Source: an uncultured Pseudomonadota bacterium
GTDB taxonomy: Bacteria; Pseudomonadota; Alphaproteobacteria; Rs-D84
Direction of reading: 5' to 3'
NCBI GenBank assembly: GCA_937885575.1
Contig: CALABO010000014.1
Span: 62,001 to 126,000 of the forward strand
DNA: 64,000 nucleotides
Below, piece by piece: positions 25,318-34,890 of this stretch (position 1 is its first letter; each line of letters opens with the position of its first letter). The position numbers and the translations under genes were made by a program. The notes beneath the pieces are model-generated. The model was not told where the DNA came from, made no database searches, and saw nothing but the letters and a program-made list of their open reading frames with translations.

Positions 25318-28008
25318 ATGAAAAAATTTACCGTTCTATCATTGTTGTTTATTGTGCCGATTGTTGCGGTGGCAGCGACGGCGAAAAAACAATCGGCAAT
25401 TCAAAACGGAACAAATGTTCGCGCGCGTGTTGCGGCGACCGGTGTTTATTCGCAAGAATGCTATGACGAATACTATGGTTGCATGGATCAATTTTGCATA
25501 TCCGAAAACATAAATGGTGGCAGTTGTTTATGCAGTAACAATAATGAAAAATACGAATCCGAATTAGAAGAAATAAATGAAATTTTGGCAGAGGCCGACC
25601 GAATAAAAACCGTAGAGGTTGAAAGAATAAAACTGGGGGCCGATGCGGATATTGTCTTTACCGGCGAACGTAAATATGATGCGAACGGAAATGTGATACA
25701 ATATTCGTCTGTGCAGAAAAAAGATACCACGCCGAAGATAAATAAAAAGCAGGAAGCATTAAAACTGTTTGAAGTCAATTTGTTCGAAGATGACGAAGAC
25801 GATGATGATGTGATGCATAAAACCGGTGCCGCGCTGTTTGCCGCCGCCGATGAAACGTGTCGCGCGCAGTTGGGGAATTCGTGTGCCAAAGATATAAAAT
25901 TGCTTAAACAAATTTATCAGCGTCAAATTGAATCCGATTGTCGTGGGTTTGCGAACGCAATCGCGCAACAGCGCACGGCGGCGGTCGCCGCGATGAATTC
26001 GGCGGAATCCGATGTGCGCAATGCACTCAAAGAAAGTTTTGATTCCGCCAATAAATTTAACCAGGGCGAATGCATGGTTGAACTTAAAAAATGTATGTTG
26101 GGGGCGGATGCGTGCGGTGATGATTGGGCGAATTGTGTTTCGATAATTGCAAATGAAAATATGCAAAAGCCGGTTGCGAACCTTACGCCGGTTAAAACCA
26201 CGATTAAATATAATATTACGCCGTCTGTTTTGGAACGACTTGAATCGAAACGCACGATTTGTGAACGCGTGTTGGATCAATGTATGGCGGTGCGCGATAA
26301 TGTTTGGACGGCGTTTCTGCGTGAGGTTGCACCAAACCTTAAACTTGCGGAATTGCGGGCGGAATCGAATTTTCGGCAATCGTGTTTGACCGAAATTACG
26401 AACTGTATTCACACCGCGTGCAAAGATGACATCGCGGGCAAGGGGACGGCGACAATGGATTCGTGTTTGTCGCGGCCCGATATGGCGCGGTCTTTTTGCA
26501 AAGTGCAACTTGACCCGTGCGAACGGATGGAACCACTGATTTGGGGATATGTTGTTGATAAACTTGCCGCGATGCGTGTTGACGCGTGTACAGCGGAGGT
26601 TAAAGATTGCATTTATTCGCCCGACCGGTGTGGGCCGGACTTTATGAACTGTATCGGTATGGATTGGGAATTTGTGCATGGGCTGTGCCCGTTGGATAAA
26701 TTGGTCGTGTGCAAGAAAAATAATCCGAACTTTAAAATGGAAGATATTGATTCAATGATAATGGGGCTTTACCTGAATATGGATAACAAGTCATTGGATA
26801 ACTGTCAAAAATTGGTCGAAGATAAAATGATGGAAATTTGTGGTTCGACAACCGATTGCAACAAATTTGCAACGGATGATACAATTGGTACCGGGTCGTT
26901 GCAATATCAGAAAGATAGTGCAGGTATTCATCGGTTGTCTGGGATGATTTCTTTTGGTCAAATCAAGGTTGGTTCGGGTAAAGATGATGCAGGGTTGATT
27001 GATATTTCCGATTATGCGTGGTATTTGTTAGAAAATGGTTATGTGTATGAAACAAATTTACCGTATGCGGATGCGGTTATGTATGAATTGGAAAATATCC
27101 AAGGAACCATAAATCGCGTTGTGACGATGATTGAACAAGACCAAAAAATTCAATACTGTGTGACTGGACGTGATTTAACACAGATTACTGGGGCGGACAA
27201 TGCACGAACGACAAAGGCACGTTTTCCGAATTTGCTGAACCAGGTGAAAATGCAAATTGCGATTGCGGCGTTGCACCAGGCCCAGGATAATTATAATAAA
27301 AAATATAATGAATATTTATCCAAAGCCATGCGTGAGGCATCGGTGGATATGGCAAATTTGATGTGTAATAAATTGCCGGCGGCGGATGGAACAGCCCAAG
27401 GAATTTCAGCGACAGATTTAAATGTTGATTTGATAAAACCGGGGACATTAGTTGTGGAATTTGGTGGTGTTTCGAATGCCGCAATTGCCGCGGGTGGAAC
27501 GCATTCAACAATGAAGGTTGGTGGCACGGCAAGTGTGGAACACAAAAGTGGTAATGCCGCCGGTGGTAATGATGGTGGTGTGGCTGGTACGGTTGGGGCA
27601 ACACTTGGTACACTTGGGGCAGAGGCAGGCGCGGCACTTTTGAAATATGCGGCACAAAAGGGGGCAGAGGCGATTGCGGGAAAGAGTGCAGAAGTGGCAC
27701 AATCTTTGATACAAAGTGCGGCATCGTTTAATCCGGTGGCTTTGGCGACAACAACGATTGCAGATATGACGGTCAAGGCGATTGGTATATTGGCTTCGGA
27801 TCATTACAAGGCCGAATTTGATGGTGGAATACGTGAAATGTGGTCTGTGTTTAATCGTGACACGCGTGTCTGCCATTTATGCACTTCGACAATTACCAAG
27901 GATTGCAAGTCAACGTATAAACATGGTGTCTTTGGCATTGGACGTAGGAATGAAATGGATTGTACGGTGTCTGAACCGATTGAAAAGTGCGATGATATTC
28001 AAATGTAG
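25318..28008 (+). CDS. Large secreted Cys-rich paralogue A2
   Basis: This 896-aa protein is homologous to its upstream neighbour. It has a signal peptide (ending AVAA), then the module CYDEYYGCMDQFC ... CLCSNN. Cys-pair helices follow (CERVLDQCMAVRDNVW, CLTEITNCIHTAC), with CKVQLDPCERM next. A Gly/Ala-rich, glycine-zipper-like stretch is at about residues 730-800, and the end is CDDIQM, like CEDINM in A1. Function is unknown. It starts 7 nt after A1 and is followed 14 nt later by mscS, so the three probably form one operon. Confidence 0.82.
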   Translation: MKKFTVLSLLFIVPIVAVAATAKKQSAIQNGTNVRARVAATGVYSQECYDEYYGCMDQFCISENINGGSCLCSNNNEKYESELEEINEILAEADRIKTVEVERIKLGADADIVFTGERKYDANGNVIQYSSVQKKDTTPKINKKQEALKLFEVNLFEDDEDDDDVMHKTGAALFAAADETCRAQLGNSCAKDIKLLKQIYQRQIESDCRGFANAIAQQRTAAVAAMNSAESDVRNALKESFDSANKFNQGECMVELKKCMLGADACGDDWANCVSIIANENMQKPVANLTPVKTTIKYNITPSVLERLESKRTICERVLDQCMAVRDNVWTAFLREVAPNLKLAELRAESNFRQSCLTEITNCIHTACKDDIAGKGTATMDSCLSRPDMARSFCKVQLDPCERMEPLIWGYVVDKLAAMRVDACTAEVKDCIYSPDRCGPDFMNCIGMDWEFVHGLCPLDKLVVCKKNNPNFKMEDIDSMIMGLYLNMDNKSLDNCQKLVEDKMMEICGSTTDCNKFATDDTIGTGSLQYQKDSAGIHRLSGMISFGQIKVGSGKDDAGLIDISDYAWYLLENGYVYETNLPYADAVMYELENIQGTINRVVTMIEQDQKIQYCVTGRDLTQITGADNARTTKARFPNLLNQVKMQIAIAALHQAQDNYNKKYNEYLSKAMREASVDMANLMCNKLPAADGTAQGISATDLNVDLIKPGTLVVEFGGVSNAAIAAGGTHSTMKVGGTASVEHKSGNAAGGNDGGVAGTVGATLGTLGAEAGAALLKYAAQKGAEAIAGKSAEVAQSLIQSAASFNPVALATTTIADMTVKAIGILASDHYKAEFDGGIREMWSVFNRDTRVCHLCTSTITKDCKSTYKHGVFGIGRRNEMDCTVSEPIEKCDDIQM

Positions 28009-28022
28009 CAAAGGGAAAGAAA

Positions 28023-28922
28023 ATGGAAAATGTAGAAATTGTTGATGGTGTTTTTGGTGATGCGGTAGAAGCGGTTCAATCTGTGCCTGAAAAAGTGCAG
28101 GCCAGTGCGGAAGAGTTGAAAACTTTGATTTCATCGCTGACCGGGATGGCGGTTGATTTTGGTTTGAAATTGCTTGCGGCGCTTGTTGTTTTAATGGGCG
28201 GTATGTGGATTGCAAAACGTCTTGCCCGTGCGTTCAAGCGCACTTTGGAACGTCGTAATGCGGACCCATCGCTTGTTTCGTTTTTGGGTTCGTTTATGAA
28301 TATACTTTTGCGGATATTTGTAATCATTATATCTCTTGCGACCGTAGGGGTTCAAATGACATCGATTGTTGCGGTTTTGGGTGCGGCGTCTTTGGCGGTT
28401 GGTATGGCGTTGTCTGGAACTATGCAGAATTTTGCCGGTGGCATTATCATCATGTTCCTTAAACCGTTCAAGGTTGGCGATATTATTTCGACGGCGGACG
28501 GTAAAACCGGAACGGTTAAAAAGATTATGATTTTCACAACCGAAATACATACTTTTGATAACCAGGTTGTATTGTTGCCCAATGGGGCGTTGTCCAACAG
28601 TCAGATAACAAACCTTTCGGGTAATGAAACGCGGCGCGCGGAACTGAACGTTGCTATTTCATATGGCGATAGCGTTGACGCGGCGCGCAAAGAAATTTTG
28701 GCGATAATCAAAGCGGACAAGCGTGTTTTGAAAGACCCGGCACCAAATGTCTTTGTTTCAGATTTGGGCGATAGCGCGGTTATATTGACCGTGCGTTATT
28801 GGACGTCGGCGGCCGATATGATTCCAAGTCGCGGTGATATGTTAGAGGCGATTTATAACAAATTGCCGAAAAAGAAAATACACTTCCCGTTCCCGCAAAT
28901 GGATGTGCATGTGAAAAAGTGA
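28023..28922 (+). CDS. Small-conductance mechanosensitive channel (MscS family)
   Basis: This 299-aa channel has three TM helices within residues 35-140. The pore helix region is LGAASLAVGMALSGTMQNFAGG, close to the MscS TM3 pattern, followed by GDIISTADGKTGTV and a cytoplasmic alpha/beta vestibule (FPFPQMDVHV). Family role: opens under membrane tension to release solutes. It appears cotranscribed with the two Cys-rich proteins. An AAAGGGAAAG ribosome site precedes the ATG. Confidence 0.92.
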   Translation: MENVEIVDGVFGDAVEAVQSVPEKVQASAEELKTLISSLTGMAVDFGLKLLAALVVLMGGMWIAKRLARAFKRTLERRNADPSLVSFLGSFMNILLRIFVIIISLATVGVQMTSIVAVLGAASLAVGMALSGTMQNFAGGIIIMFLKPFKVGDIISTADGKTGTVKKIMIFTTEIHTFDNQVVLLPNGALSNSQITNLSGNETRRAELNVAISYGDSVDAARKEILAIIKADKRVLKDPAPNVFVSDLGDSAVILTVRYWTSAADMIPSRGDMLEAIYNKLPKKKIHFPFPQMDVHVKK

Positions 28923-28947
28923 TTAGTGTAAGTGTTAGTGGTTAGTG
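28923..28947. repeat. TTAGTG-type repeat after mscS
   Basis: It begins directly after the TGA stop and leads into the terminator. A degenerate inverted copy is at 29152-29170. Confidence 0.6.
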
Positions 28948-28973
28948 AAACCGGTTGCGATTGCAACCGGTTT
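28948..28973 (+). terminator. Terminator hairpin after mscS
   Basis: A perfect 11-bp stem (AAACCGGTTGC/GCAACCGGTTT) with a GATT loop. Confidence 0.8.
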
Positions 28974-29014
28974 GAATTTCTTACTAATCGCGGCTTTACG
29001 CCAGTAAAGACGGA

Positions 29015-29091
29015 TGGCGTGCCCAGCAGGACTCGAACCTGCAACCTATTGCTTAGAAGGCAATTGCTCTATCCAATTGAGCCATGGGCAC
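29015..29091 (-). tRNA. tRNA-Arg (anticodon UCU), CCA encoded
   Basis: The minus strand folds as a cloverleaf: acceptor GTGCCCA/TGGGCAC, D-stem GCTC/GAGC, anticodon stem ATTGC/GCAAT with loop CTTCTAA, T-stem GCAGG/CCTGC with TTCGAGT. Discriminator G and CCA follow. It reads AGA/AGG. Confidence 0.97.
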
Positions 29092-29151
29092 ACAACACGG
29101 GATATATTATAACGCCTTTTTTCCAAAAAACAAGGGCGCAATTGTGTTCGG

Positions 29152-29170
29152 CCACTAACCACTTACACTA
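29152..29170. repeat. Inverted TTAGTG-type repeat
   Basis: CCACTAACCACTTACACTA, the reverse complement of the unit found after mscS and other genes. Confidence 0.55.
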
Positions 29171-29257
29171 CCACCATCCACTTTCAGCCGTTTTTCTTCC
29201 TATTTTTTGTTGGGTGCGAATATGATACAATCAAATCAACCAAACAAAGGGGATAAT

Positions 29258-29731
29258 ATGAAACGGTTGATTCAATTTTGTGTCGCAATGGTAATTTCTT
29301 TTTTGCCGGGGATTTTTGGGGTGTTCTTTACGCCGCACGGTGATTCAGATATATGGTATATGGCGCTTAACAAATCGGGGCTTACTCCGCCAGGCGCGGT
29401 GTTTGGTGCCGCGTGGACGATTTTGTATGCGCTGCTTGGGTTCGCATTGTATTTGATTATCAAAAGTGCGCGCGGGAAATCTGAAAAAGTGATGGCCTAT
29501 GTTTTATTCGTGGCGCAGATGTTGCTAAATGCCGGTTGGACATATTTGTTCTTTGGTTTGCATCTGACCGGGTTTGCGCTTGTGGTGTTATTGGGTCTGT
29601 TCATTGTTTCGATATGGATGGCGCGCGTGTTCGATGGAATTGACAGAAAAGCAATGTTGTTGGTTATACCGTATTTGCTGTGGATGATGTTTGCATTCTA
29701 CCTGAACGCGTATATTGTTTTGATGAATTAA
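29258..29731 (+). CDS. tspO: TspO/MBR-family membrane protein
   Basis: This 157-aa protein with five TM helices shows the family pattern: SGLTPPGAVFGAAWTILYALLG in TM1-2, then LLNAGWTYLFFG, and FAFYLNAYIVLMN at the end. TspO proteins bind porphyrins and related ligands. The ATG at 29258 follows AAAGGGGA; upstream in-frame starts lack one. It ends overlapping the convergent ftsB-like gene by 4 nt. A TACAAT -10 lies at 29226-29231. Confidence 0.9.
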   Translation: MKRLIQFCVAMVISFLPGIFGVFFTPHGDSDIWYMALNKSGLTPPGAVFGAAWTILYALLGFALYLIIKSARGKSEKVMAYVLFVAQMLLNAGWTYLFFGLHLTGFALVVLLGLFIVSIWMARVFDGIDRKAMLLVIPYLLWMMFAFYLNAYIVLMN

Positions 29732-30054
29732 ATCTTAAGGATTTTGAATTCGGGATCGCCGACATTAAGATAACGCAGCCCCAGTTCACTCACATAATCG
29801 GGGCTGTAACTTTTTAGTAATTGTATGTGGTGGCGGATGGTGCTAAGTTTCTTTTCCGCCGCCGCAAGTTCTGCGTGTTCTGCGTCCAGGTGCCATATGT
29901 TCGTCACAAACCGGCCGACGTTTACTTCGCCAAAGAAAATTCGTACGAACGCGAGTAGGGCGAATGCCGCAAAGAATACGCCGAATTTGCCACGAATACC
30001 GCCACGCCATGCGCGACCGATAAATCCAAATAAATTTTTGATTTTGTCTTTCAT
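29728..30054 (-). CDS. Septum formation initiator (FtsB/DivIC-like)
   Basis: This 108-aa bitopic protein has a basic cytoplasmic N-terminus, one TM helix (about FGVFFAAFALLAFVRIFF) and a short periplasmic coiled coil (LDAEHAELAAAEKKLSTIRHHIQLLK). A conserved tail DYVSELGLRYLNVGDPEFKIL matches FtsB/DivIC. It would join FtsQ and FtsL in the divisome. I chose ATG 30054 because the ATG at 30063 forms part of a TATAATGG -10; the longer form adds three residues. Confidence 0.8.
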   Translation of the reverse strand: MKDKIKNLFGFIGRAWRGGIRGKFGVFFAAFALLAFVRIFFGEVNVGRFVTNIWHLDAEHAELAAAEKKLSTIRHHIQLLKSYSPDYVSELGLRYLNVGDPEFKILKI

Positions 30055-30091
30055 ACGTGCCATTATATCACAAATGATATCTAATAATCAA
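30038..30091. promoter_or_regulatory. Bidirectional promoter of ftsB-like gene and dusB, both probably leaderless
   Basis: Minus strand: TTGATT (30091-30086), 18 nt, TATAAT (30067-30062), 7 nt to ATG 30054. Plus strand: TTGATT (30038-30043), 17 nt, CATTAT (30061-30066), 7 nt to ATG 30074. The two -10 elements overlap. Confidence 0.5.
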
Positions 30092-30997
30092 ATTTTTGCT
30101 GCACCGATGGCGGGGATTTCTGATTACCCGTTTCGGCGCATTATACGCGAATTCGCGCCGGACGTGCCAGTGGTGACGGAAATGATTTCTTGCCATTCGT
30201 TGATAGAGCAACATAAAAACTGTCCACGGAATTTTGATAACTATGGGGCGGAGGGTAATGTAGGAACCCAGATTTTTGGCGCGGTTCCTGATTTAATGGC
30301 TGATGCCGCACGGATTCTGGAAGATTCTGGGGCAACGTGGATTGATATAAATATGGGATGCCCAGTGCCAAAGGTTGCAACACGTGCGAATGCGGGGGCC
30401 TTTTTGATGCGTGACCATAAATTGGCGGGGCGTATTGTTGCGGCGGTTGCGCGTGCGGTCAAAATTCCGGTGTCGGTTAAAACGCGGCTTGGGTGGGATA
30501 CGGATAATATGGACTGGGCCGATTTGGTGCATGTGGCGGCGGATTCGGGCGCGAAATTTTTGACACTGCACGGGCGGACGCGGGCCCAGGGCTATGCCGG
30601 TGTGGCTGTGCATCCGAAAATCGAAAATATGCCGATCCCAATTATTGCAAATGGCGATATTGTGGATGCCGTCGGCGTGCAAGGTGCGATTGACAGCGGC
30701 TATGCCGGCGCAATGATTGGGCGTGCGATGATGGGGCGGCCATGGGTCTTTGGGGAAATTTTGGGAACGGGTAAAAAGCCGGAAAATATTGGGGAACTGG
30801 TAATTCGGCATTTGAATTTGGTGTTGGAATACTATGGTGCGCGCGCCGGGGTGCCGATGTTTAGAAAACACCTTGCGTGGTATTCGGCCGGTATGCCGAA
30901 TTCAAGTGATTTTCGGGTTAAAATCAACCAAATAACCGACGAAAAGGAAATGAAACGCGAAATTTTGCAATTTTGGGGTTGCGTTGCGGAAAGATAG
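30074..30997 (+). CDS. dusB: tRNA-dihydrouridine synthase (DusB-like)
   Basis: This 307-aa FMN enzyme reduces uridine in the tRNA D-loop. Visible motifs are IFAAPMAGISDYPFR, the active-site NMGCPVPKV (catalytic Cys), VSVKTRLGW, TLHGRTRAQGY and MIGRAMMGRPWVF. The start is set by the conserved N-terminus; no ribosome site is seen. It overlaps a short upstream extension of rodZ, whose real start is at 31035. Confidence 0.92.
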   Translation: MISNNQIFAAPMAGISDYPFRRIIREFAPDVPVVTEMISCHSLIEQHKNCPRNFDNYGAEGNVGTQIFGAVPDLMADAARILEDSGATWIDINMGCPVPKVATRANAGAFLMRDHKLAGRIVAAVARAVKIPVSVKTRLGWDTDNMDWADLVHVAADSGAKFLTLHGRTRAQGYAGVAVHPKIENMPIPIIANGDIVDAVGVQGAIDSGYAGAMIGRAMMGRPWVFGEILGTGKKPENIGELVIRHLNLVLEYYGARAGVPMFRKHLAWYSAGMPNSSDFRVKINQITDEKEMKREILQFWGCVAER

Positions 30998-31034
30998 GTC
31001 TATGATAGGGTATAACAAACGAAAGGTTCACACC

Positions 31035-31943
31035 ATGGCAGAAGAATTTACAGATTTACAAATGAATCCCGAAATGACCGCGGGTGAAATGTTGCGCGCG
31101 GCGCGCACTACCGGTCGGCGCAAGCGTGAGATTCAAACGATTTCAAAGCAACTTTGCATACGCGAAGAATTCCTACAGGCATTGGAAGACGGCGATTATA
31201 CGGTTTTGCCGGAAACGGTTTACATTTTGGGTTTTGCGCGGAACTATGCGATGGAATTGGGCTTGGACCCGGATTTGATTGTCGCAAAAATTAAACGGGA
31301 ACTGGGGATAATGAAGTTGGCAGAGGCGATGGTTGCGCATGAAAAACCGGAACAGCCAAAGCCCGCGGCCACAGAAAAAGTCGAAAAAATCGAAAAAACT
31401 GAAAAAATCGAAAGAATTGAAAAGAAAAGCGTCATCGGTGAAAAAAAGTCAAAGGTTTTGGCTTATGTGAAAAAGCATTGGATGTGGTTCGCCGGGGGCG
31501 CGCTTGGGCTGATTGTTATTTTGGTTGCTCTGGTTTTGATTTTGCCGTCCGCCGATGAAGAAGTGCGTCCGACACATATGGTTGTTCAGGTTTCTGCGCC
31601 GCAACAGGTTATTGTGACTGAACCGAAATATACATTAGATGTGCGCGAAAAATTTGGAACCGAAAATGCGGACAATGCGGAAATAGTTATTCAGGCGGTC
31701 AAGGAATCCTGGGTAAAAATCGAAGATGCACGTGGCAAGACGGTGTTTAGTCGTGTGCTGGTGCCGGGTGATGTTTACTATGTGCCGGCGGGGAACAAGC
31801 ATAAGGGAACATTTGGCAACGCCGGCGCGATAGAGGTTTGGGTTAATAAAGAACTGGTTGGTAAAATCGGTGATGATAATGTGCGCAAAACCGGTGTCGC
31901 GTTGGATGCGGAAAAATTGGCCAAGAAAAAGTCGGACAAATAG
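31035..31943 (+). CDS. rodZ: RodZ-like cytoskeletal anchor protein
   Basis: This 302-aa protein has an N-terminal helix-turn-helix (AARTTGRRKREIQTISKQLCI ... LPETVYILGFARNYA) and a Lys/Glu-rich linker with repeated EKIEK units (about 108-138). One TM helix (about 150-172) and a C-terminal DUF4115 beta domain (ESWVKIEDARGKTVFSRVL) follow. RodZ links MreB filaments to the membrane and cell-wall synthesis. ATG 31035 follows GAAAGG; an in-frame ATG at 30984 overlaps dusB. A GGG-TATAAC -10 lies at 31008-31016. Confidence 0.88.
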   Translation: MAEEFTDLQMNPEMTAGEMLRAARTTGRRKREIQTISKQLCIREEFLQALEDGDYTVLPETVYILGFARNYAMELGLDPDLIVAKIKRELGIMKLAEAMVAHEKPEQPKPAATEKVEKIEKTEKIERIEKKSVIGEKKSKVLAYVKKHWMWFAGGALGLIVILVALVLILPSADEEVRPTHMVVQVSAPQQVIVTEPKYTLDVREKFGTENADNAEIVIQAVKESWVKIEDARGKTVFSRVLVPGDVYYVPAGNKHKGTFGNAGAIEVWVNKELVGKIGDDNVRKTGVALDAEKLAKKKSDK

Positions 31944-31966
31944 TGCGTTTTTTGTTCAGACCGTGG

Positions 31967-32001
31967 TTGAAAACTGATAAAAAAGTTCTATATTTAGTGC
32001 C
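31967..32001 (+). promoter_or_regulatory. Leaderless promoter of uvrA
   Basis: TTGAAA (31967-31972), 16 nt, TATATT (31989-31994), then 7 nt to the ATG. No ribosome site and no clear LexA box are seen. Confidence 0.55.
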
Positions 32002-34845
32002 ATGAGTGGCGTTATAAAAATTCGCGGTGCGCGCGAAAATAATCTTAAAAATATCGATTTGGACATACCAAAGAACAAATTGGTGGTCGTGACCGGTGTA
32101 TCCGGGTCGGGGAAATCGTCGCTTGCGTTTAATACGATTTATGCCGAAGGTCAACGGCGTTATGTTGAATCGCTGTCCAGTTATGCGCGGCAATTTTTGG
32201 ATATGCAAAAAAAGCCTGATGTCGATTTAATAGAAGGTTTGGCGCCGGCGATATCGATTGAGCAAAAAACTACATCGAAAAATCCACGTTCGACCGTTGG
32301 AACGGTGACGGAAATTTATGATTATTTGCGATTGCTGTGGGCGCGAATTGGTGTGCCATATTCGCCGGTGACGGGGTTGCCCATAAAATCGCAAACTATT
32401 TCCGAAATGGTCGATTTGACGATGGACATTCCGGCCGGGACGCGCGCGTTTATTATGGCACCATTGGTTCGGTCGCGTAAGGGTGAATACAAAAAGGAAA
32501 TTGCGTTTTTGGTAAAGCAAGGGTACCAACGTGTAATTATTGACGGTGAACTTTATGATTTGACGGCGGTGCCACCACTTGATAAAAATAAAAAGCATGA
32601 CATTTTCGTTATAATTGACCGGATTCAAATGCCGGCGGCGGACGCGACGGATTCGGAACGTGAAGATTTTCGTTCGCGCATTTATTCTTCGTTCGAAGGG
32701 GCGTTGCGCCTGGTGCCGGGGTCGGTGATTTTGCGGCGGTTGGATACGAACGAAGATGTTCTTTATTCGCAAAATTACGCATGCCCAGTTAGTGGCTTTG
32801 CGGTGCCGAAGATTGAACCGCGACTTTTTTCCTTTAATGCGCCGATTGGCGCGTGCAGTGCGTGCGATGGTTTGGGGGTGCAGTTAAATATGTCGCCGGA
32901 TTTGGTTATTCCCGACCCGTCAAAATCGATTTTGGATGGTGCGATTGCACCATGGTCGCGGGGTGGAATGCTGTCGCAATTTGAACATCTGATAAATGCG
33001 TTGCACAAACAATATAAAATTCCACTTGGCAAGCCGTGGCATACGCTTAGCGAAGAACACAAAAATATTATTCTATATGGAACGGGTGATACACCGATAA
33101 AGATAAATTGGAATGGGTTCGTTTATGAAAAACCGTTCGAAGGGGTGATACCAAACATTGAACGGCGGTGGCGCGAATCCGAATCCGACGCAATGCGGGC
33201 GGAATTGGCAAAGTATCAATCGGAAAAACCGTGCCCGGTGTGTCACGGAAAACGTCTTAATATTCAGGCGTTGTGCATAAAGATAAATGGGGCGGATATT
33301 ATTGATGTTTGCGATATGCCGATCGATGATTCGTATACATGGTTTATGGATTTGCCGAATCATTTAAGCAAACAAGAAAACGATATCGCGAAAATGGTTC
33401 TGCGCGAAATAACAAGTCGTTTGTTTTTCCTTAAAAATGTTGGACTTGGGTATTTAACAATGTCGCGGATGGCGGGAACACTTTCGGGGGGCGAAGCGCA
33501 ACGTATTCGTCTTGCGTCACAGATTGGCAGTGGCCTTTCCGGCGTTCTTTATGTTTTGGATGAACCGTCGATTGGGTTGCATCAAAGTGATAATGACAAA
33601 CTGCTTGAAACACTAAAAATGCTGCGCGATAAAGACAACAGTGTGATTGTCGTTGAACATGACGAAGACGCAATGCGGGCGGCGGATTACCTTATTGATA
33701 TTGGTCGTGGTGCGGGTGTGAACGGTGGAAATGTTATTGCCGCCGGAACCCCGGCCCAGGTTATAAAAAATAAAAATTCCCTGACCGGTCAATATTTGTC
33801 GGGTGCAAAAAAAATTCCGGTGCCGAAAAAGCGCCGCGCCGGAAACGGAAAATCCATTACCGTATATGGTGCGCGGGCAAATAATCTGAAAAATATCGAT
33901 GTGGAATTTCCGCTTGGGAAATTTATTGCGCTGACGGGTGTGTCGGGTTCGGGAAAGTCAACATTGTTGTTGAATACGTTGTATCCGGCATTGATGCGCG
34001 CGCTGTATGGGTCAAAAATTGAATCGGGTGCGCATGATGTTATTCGCGGTATGGAAAATATAGACAAGGTTGTTGATATCGACCAATCGCCCATCGGGCG
34101 CAGTCCGCGCAGCAACCCCGCGACCTATACCGGTGTGTTTTCGAATATACGCGACTTTTTTGCCGAATTGCCAGAGGCCAAGACGCGCGGTTACGGTCCG
34201 GGACGGTTTTCATTTAATGTGCGTGGTGGTCGGTGCGAAGCATGTCAGGGTGATGGCCAGATAAAGATAGAAATGAATTTCTTGGCCGATGTATATGTGG
34301 AATGCGACAAGTGCCATGGTACGCGGTATAACGAAGAAACTTTGGCGGTTAAGTACAAGGGTAAATCGATTGCCGATGTTTTGGATATGACCGTGGACGA
34401 AGCGTATCGTTTCTTTATCAATCATCCACAGATTAGTCGTAAATTGGAATTGTTAAAGCGCGTTGGTTTGGATTATATAAAACTGGGGCAAAGTTCGCTT
34501 GATTTATCGGGGGGCGAAGCACAACGGATAAAACTATCCAAAGAATTGTCCGCGCGTGGAACGGGGCAAACACTTTATATCTTGGACGAACCGACAACGG
34601 GTTTGCATTTTGAAGATATTAAACAACTGCTCGCCGTCCTGCATGAATTTGTAGAGCAGGGCAATACGGTTATTGTTATCGAGCATAATCTGGAAGTCAT
34701 CAAAACCGCGGATTGGATAATCGACCTGGGGCCTGGGGGTGGTGCGGGCGGTGGTCGCGTGATCGCAACGGGGACGCCCGAAGATGTCGCAAAAAATCCG
34801 GGGTCACTGACCGGAAAATATTTGGCGAAGTATCTGGACAAATAG
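32002..34845 (+). CDS. uvrA: Excinuclease ABC subunit A
   Basis: UvrA (947 aa) is the damage-sensing ATPase of nucleotide excision repair. Two ABC modules are seen, with Walker A GVSGSGKSS near residue 30 and GVSGSGKST near residue 650. Signature LSGGEAQRI occurs twice, and zinc modules CSACDGLG ... CPVCHG and CEACQGDG ... CDKCHG are present. The length is normal. It is separated from rodZ by 58 nt holding its promoter. Confidence 0.98.
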   Translation: MSGVIKIRGARENNLKNIDLDIPKNKLVVVTGVSGSGKSSLAFNTIYAEGQRRYVESLSSYARQFLDMQKKPDVDLIEGLAPAISIEQKTTSKNPRSTVGTVTEIYDYLRLLWARIGVPYSPVTGLPIKSQTISEMVDLTMDIPAGTRAFIMAPLVRSRKGEYKKEIAFLVKQGYQRVIIDGELYDLTAVPPLDKNKKHDIFVIIDRIQMPAADATDSEREDFRSRIYSSFEGALRLVPGSVILRRLDTNEDVLYSQNYACPVSGFAVPKIEPRLFSFNAPIGACSACDGLGVQLNMSPDLVIPDPSKSILDGAIAPWSRGGMLSQFEHLINALHKQYKIPLGKPWHTLSEEHKNIILYGTGDTPIKINWNGFVYEKPFEGVIPNIERRWRESESDAMRAELAKYQSEKPCPVCHGKRLNIQALCIKINGADIIDVCDMPIDDSYTWFMDLPNHLSKQENDIAKMVLREITSRLFFLKNVGLGYLTMSRMAGTLSGGEAQRIRLASQIGSGLSGVLYVLDEPSIGLHQSDNDKLLETLKMLRDKDNSVIVVEHDEDAMRAADYLIDIGRGAGVNGGNVIAAGTPAQVIKNKNSLTGQYLSGAKKIPVPKKRRAGNGKSITVYGARANNLKNIDVEFPLGKFIALTGVSGSGKSTLLLNTLYPALMRALYGSKIESGAHDVIRGMENIDKVVDIDQSPIGRSPRSNPATYTGVFSNIRDFFAELPEAKTRGYGPGRFSFNVRGGRCEACQGDGQIKIEMNFLADVYVECDKCHGTRYNEETLAVKYKGKSIADVLDMTVDEAYRFFINHPQISRKLELLKRVGLDYIKLGQSSLDLSGGEAQRIKLSKELSARGTGQTLYILDEPTTGLHFEDIKQLLAVLHEFVEQGNTVIVIEHNLEVIKTADWIIDLGPGGGAGGGRVIATGTPEDVAKNPGSLTGKYLAKYLDK

Positions 34846-34890
34846 GGTTTCGTGAAATAAAATCAAACAGAAAAACATAAGGAGAATAAA

